Both the position numbers and the translations under genes were made by a program. From a virus, in IMG/VR virus record IMGVR_UViG_3300009082_000006, positions 1 through 49,709 of that record: a stretch of DNA of 49,709 bases, one strand, 5' to 3'. Each line of letters opens with the position of its first letter. Position 1 is the first letter of the stretch. Below are positions 22,785 through 31,651 of this stretch, in pieces. Below the pieces are notes generated by a model. That model did no database searches, was not told the origin of the DNA, and saw only the letters and a list, made by a program, of their open reading frames with translations.

Positions 22785-23716
22785 TGGCGCATGTTTCTGG
22801 AACCGCGAACAGCTTCGCAGACCTTAAAACTTCTTTTGAGAATGCCTGCGTAGCGAATGGCTGGACCCTTGCTGATGGCATTCTCTACAAGGGGAATGTC
22901 CACATAAAATTCACCGCCGCGACCGGGTATCTGCGGATGGATTGCGGCACCGGGAAAAGCGGGGCATCGCTTACCGGCGGGCATACCTACGGAGTGATGA
23001 TGCACAATCCGACTTTTAACCCGATCACCTTTCCGGTCAATTATGAGGCGCATATCTTCGCCGATCCGGATGAAGTTTATTTGATGATGAATTACAACAC
23101 CGAATATTATCAGCATCTAAATTTCGGCCAATCCGATGTCCCGGGAATCACCGGAAGCGGCATCTGGTTTACTGGTCACGCGCGGCATGACATGGGCTAC
23201 ACGTCATCCGGCGGGGCATTAATCTACATTGGTGCGGCAGACACCTATTTGGGAACCGCATGTTATAACGGAAGCGATGTCGGGCTTTTTGTAAATGGAA
23301 ACGCTGGGTCATTTCAATCAAGCTTTTTGCATTGCACGCTTGATGGGGTGACGTCATGGCGAACGCAGCAAACCAATTCGACGCCGACCGCTGGAATGCT
23401 TGCTCCGCTGAACTGGGCTGCGTCACTGCTTTATTCAATTCCGAATGATTTCAATGGCGGAAACCTTTTAGTTCCAGTGCGCGCGATCGCCTGCAGGAAT
23501 AACAACGGCCTTACCATCGCCGCGCAAATGAAGAACGCGCGCCTCCTGCGCCTCGACAACCTGAATTCTGGCGACATCATCACTTTCGGAACCGATGAAT
23601 GGAAGGTCTATCCGTGGCATCGGCGCAACGCTACGCAGCGCGACGGCGTGAATTGGTCAAATGGCGCAACCCACTCCGGGACATTCGGTTTCGCGTTTAG
23701 ATACACCGGGGTTTAA
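22784..23716 (+). CDS. Tail-tip region structural protein (310 aa)
   Basis: The N-terminal part (VSGTANSFADLKTSFENACV, ANGWTLADGILYKGNVHIKF) and the end (ITFGTDEWKVYPWHRRN) are beta-rich. I recall related proteins next to tail-tip genes, with no known function. ATG 22784 overlaps the previous stop (TGATG), which suggests matched amounts with the upstream protein. Part of the N-terminal third resembles the layout of the preceding protein's tail end, but I see no clear duplication. Confidence 0.55.
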   Translation: MAHVSGTANSFADLKTSFENACVANGWTLADGILYKGNVHIKFTAATGYLRMDCGTGKSGASLTGGHTYGVMMHNPTFNPITFPVNYEAHIFADPDEVYLMMNYNTEYYQHLNFGQSDVPGITGSGIWFTGHARHDMGYTSSGGALIYIGAADTYLGTACYNGSDVGLFVNGNAGSFQSSFLHCTLDGVTSWRTQQTNSTPTAGMLAPLNWAASLLYSIPNDFNGGNLLVPVRAIACRNNNGLTIAAQMKNARLLRLDNLNSGDIITFGTDEWKVYPWHRRNATQRDGVNWSNGATHSGTFGFAFRYTGV

Positions 23717-23718
23717 TC

Positions 23719-25425
23719 ATGGCTGGCATTGTCGGGATCGATTTGTCTTCGATTGAATACGGGTCAACTCCTGCGCTTATTTCCGCGGACCTGAATTCTT
23801 ATGCGCCTGTCGAGTTTTTGCCATCGGGGTACTTGATCAAAGACAACGATTATTTGCCTGCTGGTGGGTATTCTGACTATCGAATTTCAGCGTCGAATAA
23901 TTGGGGGATCGCTGGAAACAAGCGAGAATCTTTCCTCGATGATTACTATTTCAGGATTCACGTCACCCCGTCTTTCATCGATGCCGGCAACCTTGTCAGC
24001 CAGCAGGAAGTCGAGGTCACGGTCTGGAATGCTTTCCTTACGCCTGAAACGCTGAATCAGCTTTCAGCGACCGGCGCTGAAGGGATCAGCGTAGTTCAGC
24101 CGGCGACCCCGCCGATGACCTACACCCCGCTGATCGAGCACACCTATATTTTCCAGATTGGAACGGACGGCCCATCGACTATCGATGCGCAATTCCTTTT
24201 CGATTTCGTGTCCGATGATTATCCGGTCCAGATCGTCGGAAGCCGGGTGACGCCTTGGTTATGGCGCCCTGATTGGTCTGCGCCGATGATCGAGCGCCTC
24301 GATTGGCTGACTAATCTTTTGCCCGCCTATGATGGGACGGAACAGCGAGTCAGGCTCAGGGAATTTCCGCGGCGCACGCTTGAATTCGCCTTTTCTGCAA
24401 CCGGCAAAATGCGCAGGCTTTTCGATTCCGCGGTTTACGATTGGGGAGCGCGGCAATGGGCTGTCCCGTTTTGGCCTGATGGGCTTCCGCTTTCTGCGCC
24501 GATTTCGATCGGAGCGACCAGCGTCGCAGTTGACACCACAACGCGCGATTATCACGTTGGCGGCTTGCTGATGCTGCTGTCCGATTCTGGCGATGCATAC
24601 GAAGTCGCCGAGATTTCCGCGGTCGCTGCCGGGACCGTATCGCTTGCGCGGCCGCTGGGGCTTCAATGGCCCGCAGCGACGACTATGGTCTATCCTGCGC
24701 GCGTCGCATCGCTTCCGGATTCGCATGGCTTCAGCAGGTTCACCCACGATGCGGTTTTCGGGGTCGCGCGAATGCAGTTCGAAGATTCAAGCGATTGGGC
24801 TGAAGCGATTCCGACCGACACCTATCGCGGGCACCCGGTTTTGACCGGGCGCCCGAACTGGATCGAAGATATCAGTCATGAATTCGCGCGGATGATGCGC
24901 GAGGTCGATTTCGCGACCGGCGTTCGACTGCGCTTCGATCAGACCGGAAACCCGGAGATCATTCAGAACCACCGATGGTTTCTCGATGGGCGCGAAGCGA
25001 TTTCAGAATTCCGGTCATGGGCCTATTCGCGCGCCGGAAAATTCGCTGGGATATGGGTGCCGACTTGGGCTGATGACCTGATCGTGACGCAGATCATCGG
25101 ATCAGCGGTCGCGGCGATCACCGTCGAAAATATCGGATACGCAAGCCGGATCGGCGCGGGGATTCATCGCAATGACATCAGGATCATTTTGAAGACCGGG
25201 GAGGTTTTCTATCGCAGGATCGTCAGCGCTGCCGAAGATAGCGTGACCGAGGAAACGCTTACGCTTGATTCGCCGCTTGGGATCACCGTCAATCCGGGCG
25301 ACGTTTCAGAGATTAACTACATGGCGTTCATGCGGCTGGATAGCGACGGGGTTGAGCTTTCGTGGTTCAGCGGCGAATTCGCTGAATGCGCGCACAACAT
25401 GAGGGCGATCAAGCATGACGTATAA
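23719..25425 (+). CDS. Tail assembly/structural protein (568 aa)
   Basis: The protein begins MAGIVGIDLSSIEYGSTPAL and ends near SWFSGEFAECAHNMRAIKHD. The central part (DWGARQWAVPFWPDGLPL, then VAVDTTTRDYHVGGLLMLLS) is typical of a tail-tip protein placed before a DUF2163 gene in related phages. It overlaps the next gene by 11 bases. The precise role is unknown, but it is likely a virion component at the tip. Confidence 0.6.
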   Translation: MAGIVGIDLSSIEYGSTPALISADLNSYAPVEFLPSGYLIKDNDYLPAGGYSDYRISASNNWGIAGNKRESFLDDYYFRIHVTPSFIDAGNLVSQQEVEVTVWNAFLTPETLNQLSATGAEGISVVQPATPPMTYTPLIEHTYIFQIGTDGPSTIDAQFLFDFVSDDYPVQIVGSRVTPWLWRPDWSAPMIERLDWLTNLLPAYDGTEQRVRLREFPRRTLEFAFSATGKMRRLFDSAVYDWGARQWAVPFWPDGLPLSAPISIGATSVAVDTTTRDYHVGGLLMLLSDSGDAYEVAEISAVAAGTVSLARPLGLQWPAATTMVYPARVASLPDSHGFSRFTHDAVFGVARMQFEDSSDWAEAIPTDTYRGHPVLTGRPNWIEDISHEFARMMREVDFATGVRLRFDQTGNPEIIQNHRWFLDGREAISEFRSWAYSRAGKFAGIWVPTWADDLIVTQIIGSAVAAITVENIGYASRIGAGIHRNDIRIILKTGEVFYRRIVSAAEDSVTEETLTLDSPLGITVNPGDVSEINYMAFMRLDSDGVELSWFSGEFAECAHNMRAIKHDV

Positions 25426-26230
25426 CGCAAAGGAGATCGGGCTTCAGACCGGCAATCCGGTCGAACTCTACGAGTTTCAATCTGGCGTCGATTACTACCG
25501 ATACACTTCGGCCGATGCCGATTTGTCAGAACCGGAGGGCGTCTATTCTGCCATCCCGATCACCAGAACTGCAGTCGAAGCCACCGCAGAAAAAGCGCGA
25601 TCAGGCATCAAGGTTTCGGTCCCTGCGGGCGCAGGCATCGCTTCGCTTTTCAATCCAATGCCGCCGAACAATGTCGTTGTTTTGACGATCTATCGCCGGC
25701 ATCGGGATGATGTCGATGACGAGTCGATCGTCGTATGGAAGGGGCGCGTTTTGAACGTCGCGTGGAACGGGCAGATAGCCGATCTAAGCTGCGAAAGCCT
25801 TTATACATCGATCAAGCGGCCGGGCCTGCGGCGGCTCTATCAGCGGCAGTGCCCGCACGTTCTATATTCGCCGCAATGCGGGGTCCAGAAAACCGTGCAT
25901 TCATTCAGCGCAACTGTCAACGAAGTCACCGGAACGGTCATCGGCCTTTCGACCCTTTCGGTCGGCGACGGATATTTGGGCGGCGGCTATCTTGAATGGG
26001 ATCGCGGCGGCGGCATCACCGAGCGCCGCGCGATTCAATCGAACGTGGGCGTCGATGTCACGATAAATTTTCCGATCATCGGAATGCCGGTCGGCGCGCT
26101 GGTCCGGATTTGGCCCGGGTGCGACCATACGCTTTCGACCTGCAATTCTAAATTTTCGAACGCAGACAACTTCGGCGGCTTTCCACATATCCCGCAGAAA
26201 AACCCGTTCGCCGGAACCCCGATCTATTGA
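25415..26230 (+). CDS. DUF2163/BR0599-family tail protein (271 aa)
   Basis: The sequence fits the DUF2163 (BR0599) family: ALTD-like N-terminus VELYEFQSGVDYYRYTSAD, the YRRHRDD and VWKGRVLNVAWNGQIADLSCES motifs, and C-terminal cysteines in QRQCPHVLYSPQCGV and WPGCDHTLSTCNSKFSNADN with FGGFPHIP. Family members occur in tail tips of siphoviruses and gene transfer agents and may correspond to a hub component. The last cysteine-rich part may bind metal. Confidence 0.85.
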   Translation: MTYNAKEIGLQTGNPVELYEFQSGVDYYRYTSADADLSEPEGVYSAIPITRTAVEATAEKARSGIKVSVPAGAGIASLFNPMPPNNVVVLTIYRRHRDDVDDESIVVWKGRVLNVAWNGQIADLSCESLYTSIKRPGLRRLYQRQCPHVLYSPQCGVQKTVHSFSATVNEVTGTVIGLSTLSVGDGYLGGGYLEWDRGGGITERRAIQSNVGVDVTINFPIIGMPVGALVRIWPGCDHTLSTCNSKFSNADNFGGFPHIPQKNPFAGTPIY

Positions 26231-26242
26231 AAGGCATGCAAA

Positions 26243-26479
26243 GTGGACCCATTCACCGCGATCCTTGTTCTTGTTGCATCCGCGCTCCTGAGCATCGCGC
26301 TGGCGCCTAAGCCTCCCGCGCCTAAGCCTGCAGCGCTTGACGATTTCGACGCGCCTGTCGCGCAAGAGGGGCGCCCGATTCCTGTCGTTTTCGGAACGGT
26401 GACGATCACCGGATCGAACGTCCTTTGGTATGGGGATTTGCGCACGACCCCGATCAAATCGGATGGCGGCAAAAAATGA
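26243..26479 (+). CDS. Tail assembly membrane-linked protein (78 aa, GTG start)
   Basis: An N-terminal hydrophobic helix (FTAILVLVASALLSIALA), a proline-rich segment (PKPPAPKPAA) and then EEGRPIPVVFGTVTITGSNV-like sequence (here QEGRPIPVVFGTVTITGSNV). Short proteins of this design precede the hub gene in DUF2163-type tail clusters. The GTG at 26243 is the only start that keeps the whole hydrophobic helix. It overlaps the next gene (ATGA). Confidence 0.65.
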   Translation: MDPFTAILVLVASALLSIALAPKPPAPKPAALDDFDAPVAQEGRPIPVVFGTVTITGSNVLWYGDLRTTPIKSDGGKK

Positions 26480-26679
26480 CGATCGTTTATCACCGGCACC
26501 TTGGCGCGCTGGGATATTGCAACCGCGGATCGCGGCAGTTTTTCAAGCGGCATAATTTAAGCTGGGCTGATTTCCTCGCGAACGGAATTCCGGCCGATGA
26601 TCTTTTAGCAACGAACGACGCAATGGCAGAGAACGTCGTTCGCGTCGCCGAATCGGAGCAAGCGCAAGATGGGCAGTAA
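26476..26679 (+). CDS. Small conserved tail-cluster protein (67 aa)
   Basis: MTIVYHRHLGALGYCNRGSR, then FFKRHNLSWADFLANGIPAD and a helical end (NVVRVAESEQAQDG). This fits small proteins always found between the short membrane-linked protein and the tail hub gene. It overlaps both neighbours by a few bases. Its function is unknown, probably an assembly factor or minor tip protein. Confidence 0.6.
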   Translation: MTIVYHRHLGALGYCNRGSRQFFKRHNLSWADFLANGIPADDLLATNDAMAENVVRVAESEQAQDGQ

Positions 26680-29482
26680 GAAAAAAGTCACGGTCGGCTA
26701 TCGGTATTACATGGGCCTGCATTTCGGCCTATGCCACGGGCCTGTCGATCAGGTCCAGCGAATCGATGTCGGCGAGCGCGAAGCTTGGTCCGGAAGCGTC
26801 ACCGCGAATTCCACCATCGCGATCAGCAAGCCCGATTTGTTTGGCGGCGACAAGAAAGAGGGCGGCATCGTCGGCGGAATGGACATCCTGATGGGCGGCG
26901 CATCGCAGGCTGCGAACGCATATCTTTCGTCCAAGCTTGGGACCCCGATTTCCGCTTTCCGCGGAATCTTGAGCGCGGTTTGGAAGCAAGGACAGGTCAG
27001 CGCAAATAACCCCTACGTCAAGCCTTGGGCATTCAAGGTGAAGCGCATCCTTCAGGGGTGGTCCAGCGGCAGCGCATGGTATTCGGCAAAGGCCGAAATC
27101 TCTGGCGATATGAATCCCGCGCATATCATCTACCAGTGCTTGACCGACGCATCGTGGGGAATGGGATACCCGACAGGATCGCTTGATCACACGGTTTTCC
27201 AGAATGTCGCCGACGCGCTTTATGCCGAGGGCTTCGGTCTTTCGATCATCTGGAATCAGCAGTCATCGATCGAGGATTTTATTCGCGTCGTGCTGGATCA
27301 TATCGGCGGGGTCCTATACGTCACCGCCGACACAGGGAAATTCGCGATCAAGCTGATTCGCGGCGATTACGTCAAAGCAAACCTGCCGCTTTATGACCCG
27401 GGCAACTTGCTTTCCGCTGATGATTATCAGCGGCAAGGATGGGGCGAAACGGTCAACGAAATCACGGTCATCTATCGCAGCATGACGACCAACAAGGATG
27501 TCGCGGTCACGGTTCAAGATTTGGCGAATATCACCACTCAAGGCACCGTCATCAATCAGACTAAGCAATATCCCGGGATCAGCAACGATGCGCTTGCGAA
27601 GCGAGTCGCGCAGCGCGATCTAAACAATTCGTCAACGCCGCTGTCGCGCATCAGGTTGAAAGCAAATCGCGAGGCATGGGCGGAGATCCCCGGAAACGTC
27701 ATCCGCCTTTCATGGCCCGATTACGGGATCGATGATGTCGTCTTTCGCATCCTCGAAGTGAATCGCGGGACGCTGCAGGATGGAACGATCACGATCGATT
27801 GCGCGGAGGACATTTTCGCCTTTCCAACGAACAGCTACATCGTTGATCAGCCGCCGCAATGGACGAACCCGACGACCGCGCCTGCGCCTGCGCCTTATCG
27901 GATGCTGATCGAAACGCCTTATTGGGATTTGGCGACCGGGCTTTCGCCGGCTGACTTCGATTACATCGATCCGCTTTCCGCGTATCTTGAAACGCTTGCT
28001 GCGCGGCCTAGCGGCGATGCGCTTGACTATGAATTGTGGACCGCATTGGGCTTAAACGTTTTCTATAAAACGGACGGTGATTTTTGCCCGCATGCGACGC
28101 TTGCTGCAGCGCTGGCGCCCGCGGTCACATCGACGATTTCGCTTGCTGATGGCGTGGACCTTGATCTTGTCGTCGCTGGCGGATACGCGATCATCGGCGA
28201 CATGGAATACGTCAAAGTCAATTCGATCAACCTGATTGCGGGAACGGTGACGGTTGATCGCGGGGTTCTGGATACGGTCCCGCAGTCGCACAGCATCGGC
28301 GCGCGCATCTGGTTTGCCGATGGATATCAGGCGATCGACGAAACCGAATACGCCTACAATAATCAGGTCTTTGCAAAAATTTTGCCATCGACCGGACAAG
28401 GCACTTTGCTTCCCGCTGCCGCGCCGACCGACGCCAAGATTTTCTCGCGCAGGCACAATCGGCCATACCCGCCCGGCGGCGTGTATATCAACAGCGCCCA
28501 ATATCCGCAAAGCATTTCGGGGAACGGTGCTTATGTCACTTGGGTCCATCGCGATCGGACCCAGCAGACCGCGGAACTTATAAAACAGGACGTTGGCAGC
28601 ATCGGCCCGGAACCCGGGACGACCTACAACATTAGATTCTATGATGGCGTATCAAATACGCTGCGCGAATCCGCGACCGGGCTGACCGGCCTCAATTATT
28701 CGCATTCCCTTGTCTCGACCGCGCTGTTGCTTCATTTCGACGGCACCAACGGAAGCACTTCGTTCGTCGATGAGGCTGGCAATTCATTTACAGCTTATGG
28801 GAATGCCCAATTAAGCACCGCGGATTTCCAGTTCGGAACCGCTTCCGGCCTTTTTGACGGGACCGGAGACTACATCGAATGCCCAGCGGATCATTCATTC
28901 AATGTCGGCACCGGAAATTTCACAATCGAATTCTGGATAAACACGACCCTTGATGCGACCGGCGAGACCGTATTCAGAAGGATCATCGCGCCTCGGTCTT
29001 CAACTAATGGAGTTGGCGGTTTGCAAATCTGGCAATCAGGCGGAACCGGCATCGATTTGAACGCGAACGCTATCAGCCTCGCGCATCCGCAAGGGGCCAG
29101 CGTTCTTGTTTCGACCGTCGATGCGATCAATGACGGGAACTGGCATCACGTCGCATTCAGCCGATCCGGGACGACGCTGCGCGCTTTCCTCGATGGCGCA
29201 TTGAAGCAAAGCGTGACCGACAGCACTGCATTCACCCTGATGGGGACCGAAGGCATAAAAATCGGTGGGCGCGCCGACCTGAATGTCGATGCGTTTTTTA
29301 ATGGGTCGCTGGATGAACTGCGGTTCATCAGGAGCGCGGTCTATACGTCAGCGTTCACGCCGCCCGCTGCGCCTTTCACCGTTGTCAATGATCGCCCGGA
29401 TTCGATTCGTATCGAACTGGAATCGCAGCGCGACGGGGTCCTAAGCATGCAAAAGCACAACCTTACGATCCCGCTGATTTGA
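26669..29482 (+). CDS. Tail tip hub/receptor-binding protein with inserted LamG domain (937 aa)
   Basis: Residues 1-400 are the hub, similar in layout to the tip proteins of lambda-J-like systems (KVTVGYRYYMGLHFGLCHGP ... YDPGNLLSADDYQRQGWGET). The C-terminal part starts a fibronectin-like domain (TYNIRFYDGVSNTLRESATG), then about residues 690-905 form a LamG/concanavalin-type domain: LLLHFDGTNGSTSFVDEAGN, FTIEFWIN, GNWHHVAFSRSGTTLRAFLDG and FNGSLDELRFI. After it the fibronectin-like domain resumes (DSIRIELESQRDG ... MQKHNLTIPLI). LamG folds bind glycans, so this is the likely receptor-binding part. Confidence 0.8.
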   Translation: MGSKKKVTVGYRYYMGLHFGLCHGPVDQVQRIDVGEREAWSGSVTANSTIAISKPDLFGGDKKEGGIVGGMDILMGGASQAANAYLSSKLGTPISAFRGILSAVWKQGQVSANNPYVKPWAFKVKRILQGWSSGSAWYSAKAEISGDMNPAHIIYQCLTDASWGMGYPTGSLDHTVFQNVADALYAEGFGLSIIWNQQSSIEDFIRVVLDHIGGVLYVTADTGKFAIKLIRGDYVKANLPLYDPGNLLSADDYQRQGWGETVNEITVIYRSMTTNKDVAVTVQDLANITTQGTVINQTKQYPGISNDALAKRVAQRDLNNSSTPLSRIRLKANREAWAEIPGNVIRLSWPDYGIDDVVFRILEVNRGTLQDGTITIDCAEDIFAFPTNSYIVDQPPQWTNPTTAPAPAPYRMLIETPYWDLATGLSPADFDYIDPLSAYLETLAARPSGDALDYELWTALGLNVFYKTDGDFCPHATLAAALAPAVTSTISLADGVDLDLVVAGGYAIIGDMEYVKVNSINLIAGTVTVDRGVLDTVPQSHSIGARIWFADGYQAIDETEYAYNNQVFAKILPSTGQGTLLPAAAPTDAKIFSRRHNRPYPPGGVYINSAQYPQSISGNGAYVTWVHRDRTQQTAELIKQDVGSIGPEPGTTYNIRFYDGVSNTLRESATGLTGLNYSHSLVSTALLLHFDGTNGSTSFVDEAGNSFTAYGNAQLSTADFQFGTASGLFDGTGDYIECPADHSFNVGTGNFTIEFWINTTLDATGETVFRRIIAPRSSTNGVGGLQIWQSGGTGIDLNANAISLAHPQGASVLVSTVDAINDGNWHHVAFSRSGTTLRAFLDGALKQSVTDSTAFTLMGTEGIKIGGRADLNVDAFFNGSLDELRFIRSAVYTSAFTPPAAPFTVVNDRPDSIRIELESQRDGVLSMQKHNLTIPLI

Positions 29483-29971
29483 TCACCATATGAAATCCGC
29501 GCGGCGATAAATCCGCGCGCGGTCCATCTTGATGAATGCATTCTCGCGGATCACCGATCCGCCGTTGCAATTGTCCTGCGTTCGCGTTTCCTTGACCCGA
29601 TAATCCGCGACGATTTCGCCCGCAGCATTCGCGATGGTGATCACCAGCGTGACTTCATCGGGGATCAGATAGCAGACCCCGACGAACGGGACGCAAAGCG
29701 CGCGGGCGATCGCCGCGCCCCTTTCCATTTTGGAAAATGTCAGAATCCATTCGTTTCCAAAATTTCCGCGCAATTGCTGGAAAGACATTTCCCGCGCCTT
29801 TGCCTCGAATGCCGCGCTGATCGATCGCCCGTCGCGGCTCAGGAAAAACCCGTCGATATCGGCCGAAGTTTCCTGCGGGGTTTCAACGTATTGCCGGCCG
29901 ACATAGGAAAGCCCGACGCGCGCATCTTCGACCGCTTTCCTTCCCCTTTCCGATAGAACATCAAGCCCCAT
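29483..29971 (-). CDS. Putative PD-(D/E)xK nuclease (162 aa)
   Basis: Residues 36-60 read TSADIDGFF ... ISAAFEAKAREM, which fits the D-(x)n-E-x-K core (D38 or D40, E56, K58) of the PD-(D/E)xK nuclease fold, followed by helical and beta segments. It is the last gene of the leftward replication/recombination block. The start at 29971 has a strong AGGAGGGGAAGG ribosome-binding site and overlaps the upstream gene by 11 bases. The specific substrate is unknown; a role in recombination or in degrading host DNA is possible. Confidence 0.55.
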   Translation of the reverse strand: MGLDVLSERGRKAVEDARVGLSYVGRQYVETPQETSADIDGFFLSRDGRSISAAFEAKAREMSFQQLRGNFGNEWILTFSKMERGAAIARALCVPFVGVCYLIPDEVTLVITIANAAGEIVADYRVKETRTQDNCNGGSVIRENAFIKMDRARIYRRADFIW

Positions 29972-30239
29972 CCTTCCCCTCCTTTCGTTTCCATGCCCGA
30001 ACAATCCACGGATGCGCCGTCAGCGCCGCATTAAAGCCAACAGGCCCGCCGATTAGCACCGCGGCAAGCTGCGACAAGCTGGCGTCCGGAACGGCCCGCC
30101 ACAGCGTTAATTGCGCAAGCCCGATCGCGATCGCGGTCATACTGCCAAGCCAGCGCGCCCGATGGATGACGTTCTGTTGCTGGAACACCAGCAGAAAGAC
30201 CGTCGCGAATGCCGATGCGAAAAGGATCGCGTGGGTCAT
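29961..30239 (-). CDS. Small multi-span membrane protein (92 aa)
   Basis: Two to three hydrophobic stretches are present: MTHAILFASAFATVFLLVFQ, LGSMTAIAIGLAQLTLW, and LAAVLIGGPVGFNAALTA. The C-terminus is charged (RAWKRKEGKDGA). I recall closely similar short phage proteins. A holin is possible but the lysis genes are elsewhere. ATG 30239 overlaps the upstream stop (ATGA), coupling it to the DpdA-like gene. Confidence 0.65.
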   Translation of the reverse strand: MTHAILFASAFATVFLLVFQQQNVIHRARWLGSMTAIAIGLAQLTLWRAVPDASLSQLAAVLIGGPVGFNAALTAHPWIVRAWKRKEGKDGA

Positions 30240-30985
30240 GACTCGCCCGCCAAAATGGACAGTTCGATTTGTGGGTGATCGATCCAGACCGGCGCGCTGT
30301 TGAATGCCTCGATCCTTTCCGCGATGATCGCCGCGCGCTGCCAATTCGTCGGCGGCATATACATGCCGAAGCGATTCGCCGCTGAACTGTTCACCGCGGC
30401 ATTCGTGCTGTCAGCGCTTGCCAGCGGAAGTCGGCTGAATATCTCAGGATCAAGCATGCGAAGCCCGTGAAGCCTGCAGCGCGGCCGACCTTCGGCATCG
30501 CATATGACTGCCATCGCTTCGTTCATGCGGCGCCACCAGCCCGCGGTCCCGGGCGTCGCCCATTGTCCAGAACTGCCGATCGCGACCGTCCTGAAATCGA
30601 TGCTCAGGCGCGCAAGTCGATCAAGCGATTCGTGAAGATGCCAGACGGGAACCCCGAAGCGGATCAGCCCGGAATCGGCCCACTGGTAGATCAGCGAATC
30701 ATTCGCCCATTCGTCGCCGTCGATGACATCGGGGATCAATGCCCAATCGAAGCCCGGGTGCAGGCACCATTCGCGAACCCACGCGATATAGCCCGGGACA
30801 TCGAGAGTCCCGCCTGATTTCCAGACCGTGAAAGCGCCATTGTCCAGAATGAAGGATTGACAGGCATCGGCAGCGGCGCCGATGTCCTCCTGCCGCGGGA
30901 ATGGGATCAGGGCGTGGCGCCCGATCATAAAGCGCGCCACGTCCTGCCGCGGACCGCCCATCGGGGTGCCGTGGTAATGGATCAT
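30236..30985 (-). CDS. tRNA-guanine transglycosylase-like protein, DpdA-type (249 aa)
   Basis: The pattern fits the transglycosylase TIM barrel that swaps guanine for a 7-deazaguanine base: ILDNGAFTVWKSGG (D48 at the general-acid position of the family's DSGGF), WALIPDVIDGDEW (D86), TVAIGSSGQW, then RLHGLRML (173-178) and LASADSTNAAV, where D192 sits at the place of the catalytic nucleophile. The length suits phage DpdA-like proteins and is shorter than the roughly 370-residue tRNA enzyme. No genes for preQ0 synthesis are present, so the base would come from the host. The target, DNA or tRNA, is not shown. The ATG overlaps the previous stop (ATGA). Confidence 0.55.
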   Translation of the reverse strand: MIHYHGTPMGGPRQDVARFMIGRHALIPFPRQEDIGAAADACQSFILDNGAFTVWKSGGTLDVPGYIAWVREWCLHPGFDWALIPDVIDGDEWANDSLIYQWADSGLIRFGVPVWHLHESLDRLARLSIDFRTVAIGSSGQWATPGTAGWWRRMNEAMAVICDAEGRPRCRLHGLRMLDPEIFSRLPLASADSTNAAVNSSAANRFGMYMPPTNWQRAAIIAERIEAFNSAPVWIDHPQIELSILAGES

Positions 30986-31191
30986 TTCGCCTCCCGCGCG
31001 CCGCCTGATCCTTCGGCCTTTTCCTTCAGCCATTGATCGACATCGCTGACGCGCCATGCCCAAAGCTTCCCCATCTTGAAAGGCGTCGGGATGCTTTCGC
31101 TTTTGGCGATGATCGCCAGCCGGATCGCGCGCTCGGTGCGGCCCAGCTTTCGAGCGATGTCGGCGACATATAGAACGTCAGCCCCGGGCAT
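30982..31191 (-). CDS. Small MerR/AlpA-like helix-turn-helix protein (69 aa)
   Basis: ADVLYVADIARKLGRTERAI is a helix-turn-helix start of the excisionase/AlpA kind, followed by the wing-like GKLWAWRVSDVDQWL. The start at 31191 was chosen because the conserved part begins immediately after it; it overlaps the upstream gene by 14 bases. No integrase is present, so regulation of the block rather than excision is more likely. Confidence 0.65.
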   Translation of the reverse strand: MPGADVLYVADIARKLGRTERAIRLAIIAKSESIPTPFKMGKLWAWRVSDVDQWLKEKAEGSGGAREAK

Positions 31192-31639
31192 CTTTTGCGC
31201 CCTCGCCGTCCAGATCAAGTTCACCGTCGCTCGGAAAAAGCCCGATCTCGATCGAGTCCTGCAGGTATTCCGCGATCCTTGCGACTTCATTCCCGGTCGG
31301 CTTGAAACTGACGCCGAAAACAAGCTTGATTCCGCCACCATCGATCGGGGTCGCCTTGATCTTTTTCACCTTGCACCCGTAATGCGCGCTGCCGAGGATA
31401 TCGAGTCGGTAATGCTCGATTTCGTGCAGGAATTCCAGCGGGCCGAGCATGATGTTTCGAACTGCGCCGCCGGGCAGAAAAAGAAAATCAGAAAGCCCGT
31501 CGCCGAGCATCTGCAGAACATCGGACGAAGTGATCGCCTCAAGCTTCAGATCGACCGCTAATTCCTTGCTGTCGTCCGGTCCTTCTTTCCGCGCGTTGAT
31601 ATGGGCGATTGTCGCCTCGCCGCTGAATTGAAATTTCAT
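31178..31639 (-). CDS. Conserved protein next to ssb (153 aa)
   Basis: MKFQFSGEATIAHINARKEG opens a beta-rich region, with FLPGGAVRNIMLGPLEFLHE in the middle and EIGLFPSDGELDLDGEGAKD at the acidic end. I recall such a protein in phage recombination clusters beside SSB but do not know a function. It starts 12 bases after ssb, with AAAGGGGAATCAAG as the ribosome-binding site. Confidence 0.6.
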   Translation of the reverse strand: MKFQFSGEATIAHINARKEGPDDSKELAVDLKLEAITSSDVLQMLGDGLSDFLFLPGGAVRNIMLGPLEFLHEIEHYRLDILGSAHYGCKVKKIKATPIDGGGIKLVFGVSFKPTGNEVARIAEYLQDSIEIGLFPSDGELDLDGEGAKDARG

Positions 31640-31651
31640 CTTGATTCCCCT

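Noticed and set aside
29495-29525. GC hairpin near the convergent end at 29.5 kb as a terminator
   Set aside because: The GCGCGG/CCGCGC stem lies within the coding end of the leftward gene and has no T-run on either strand.
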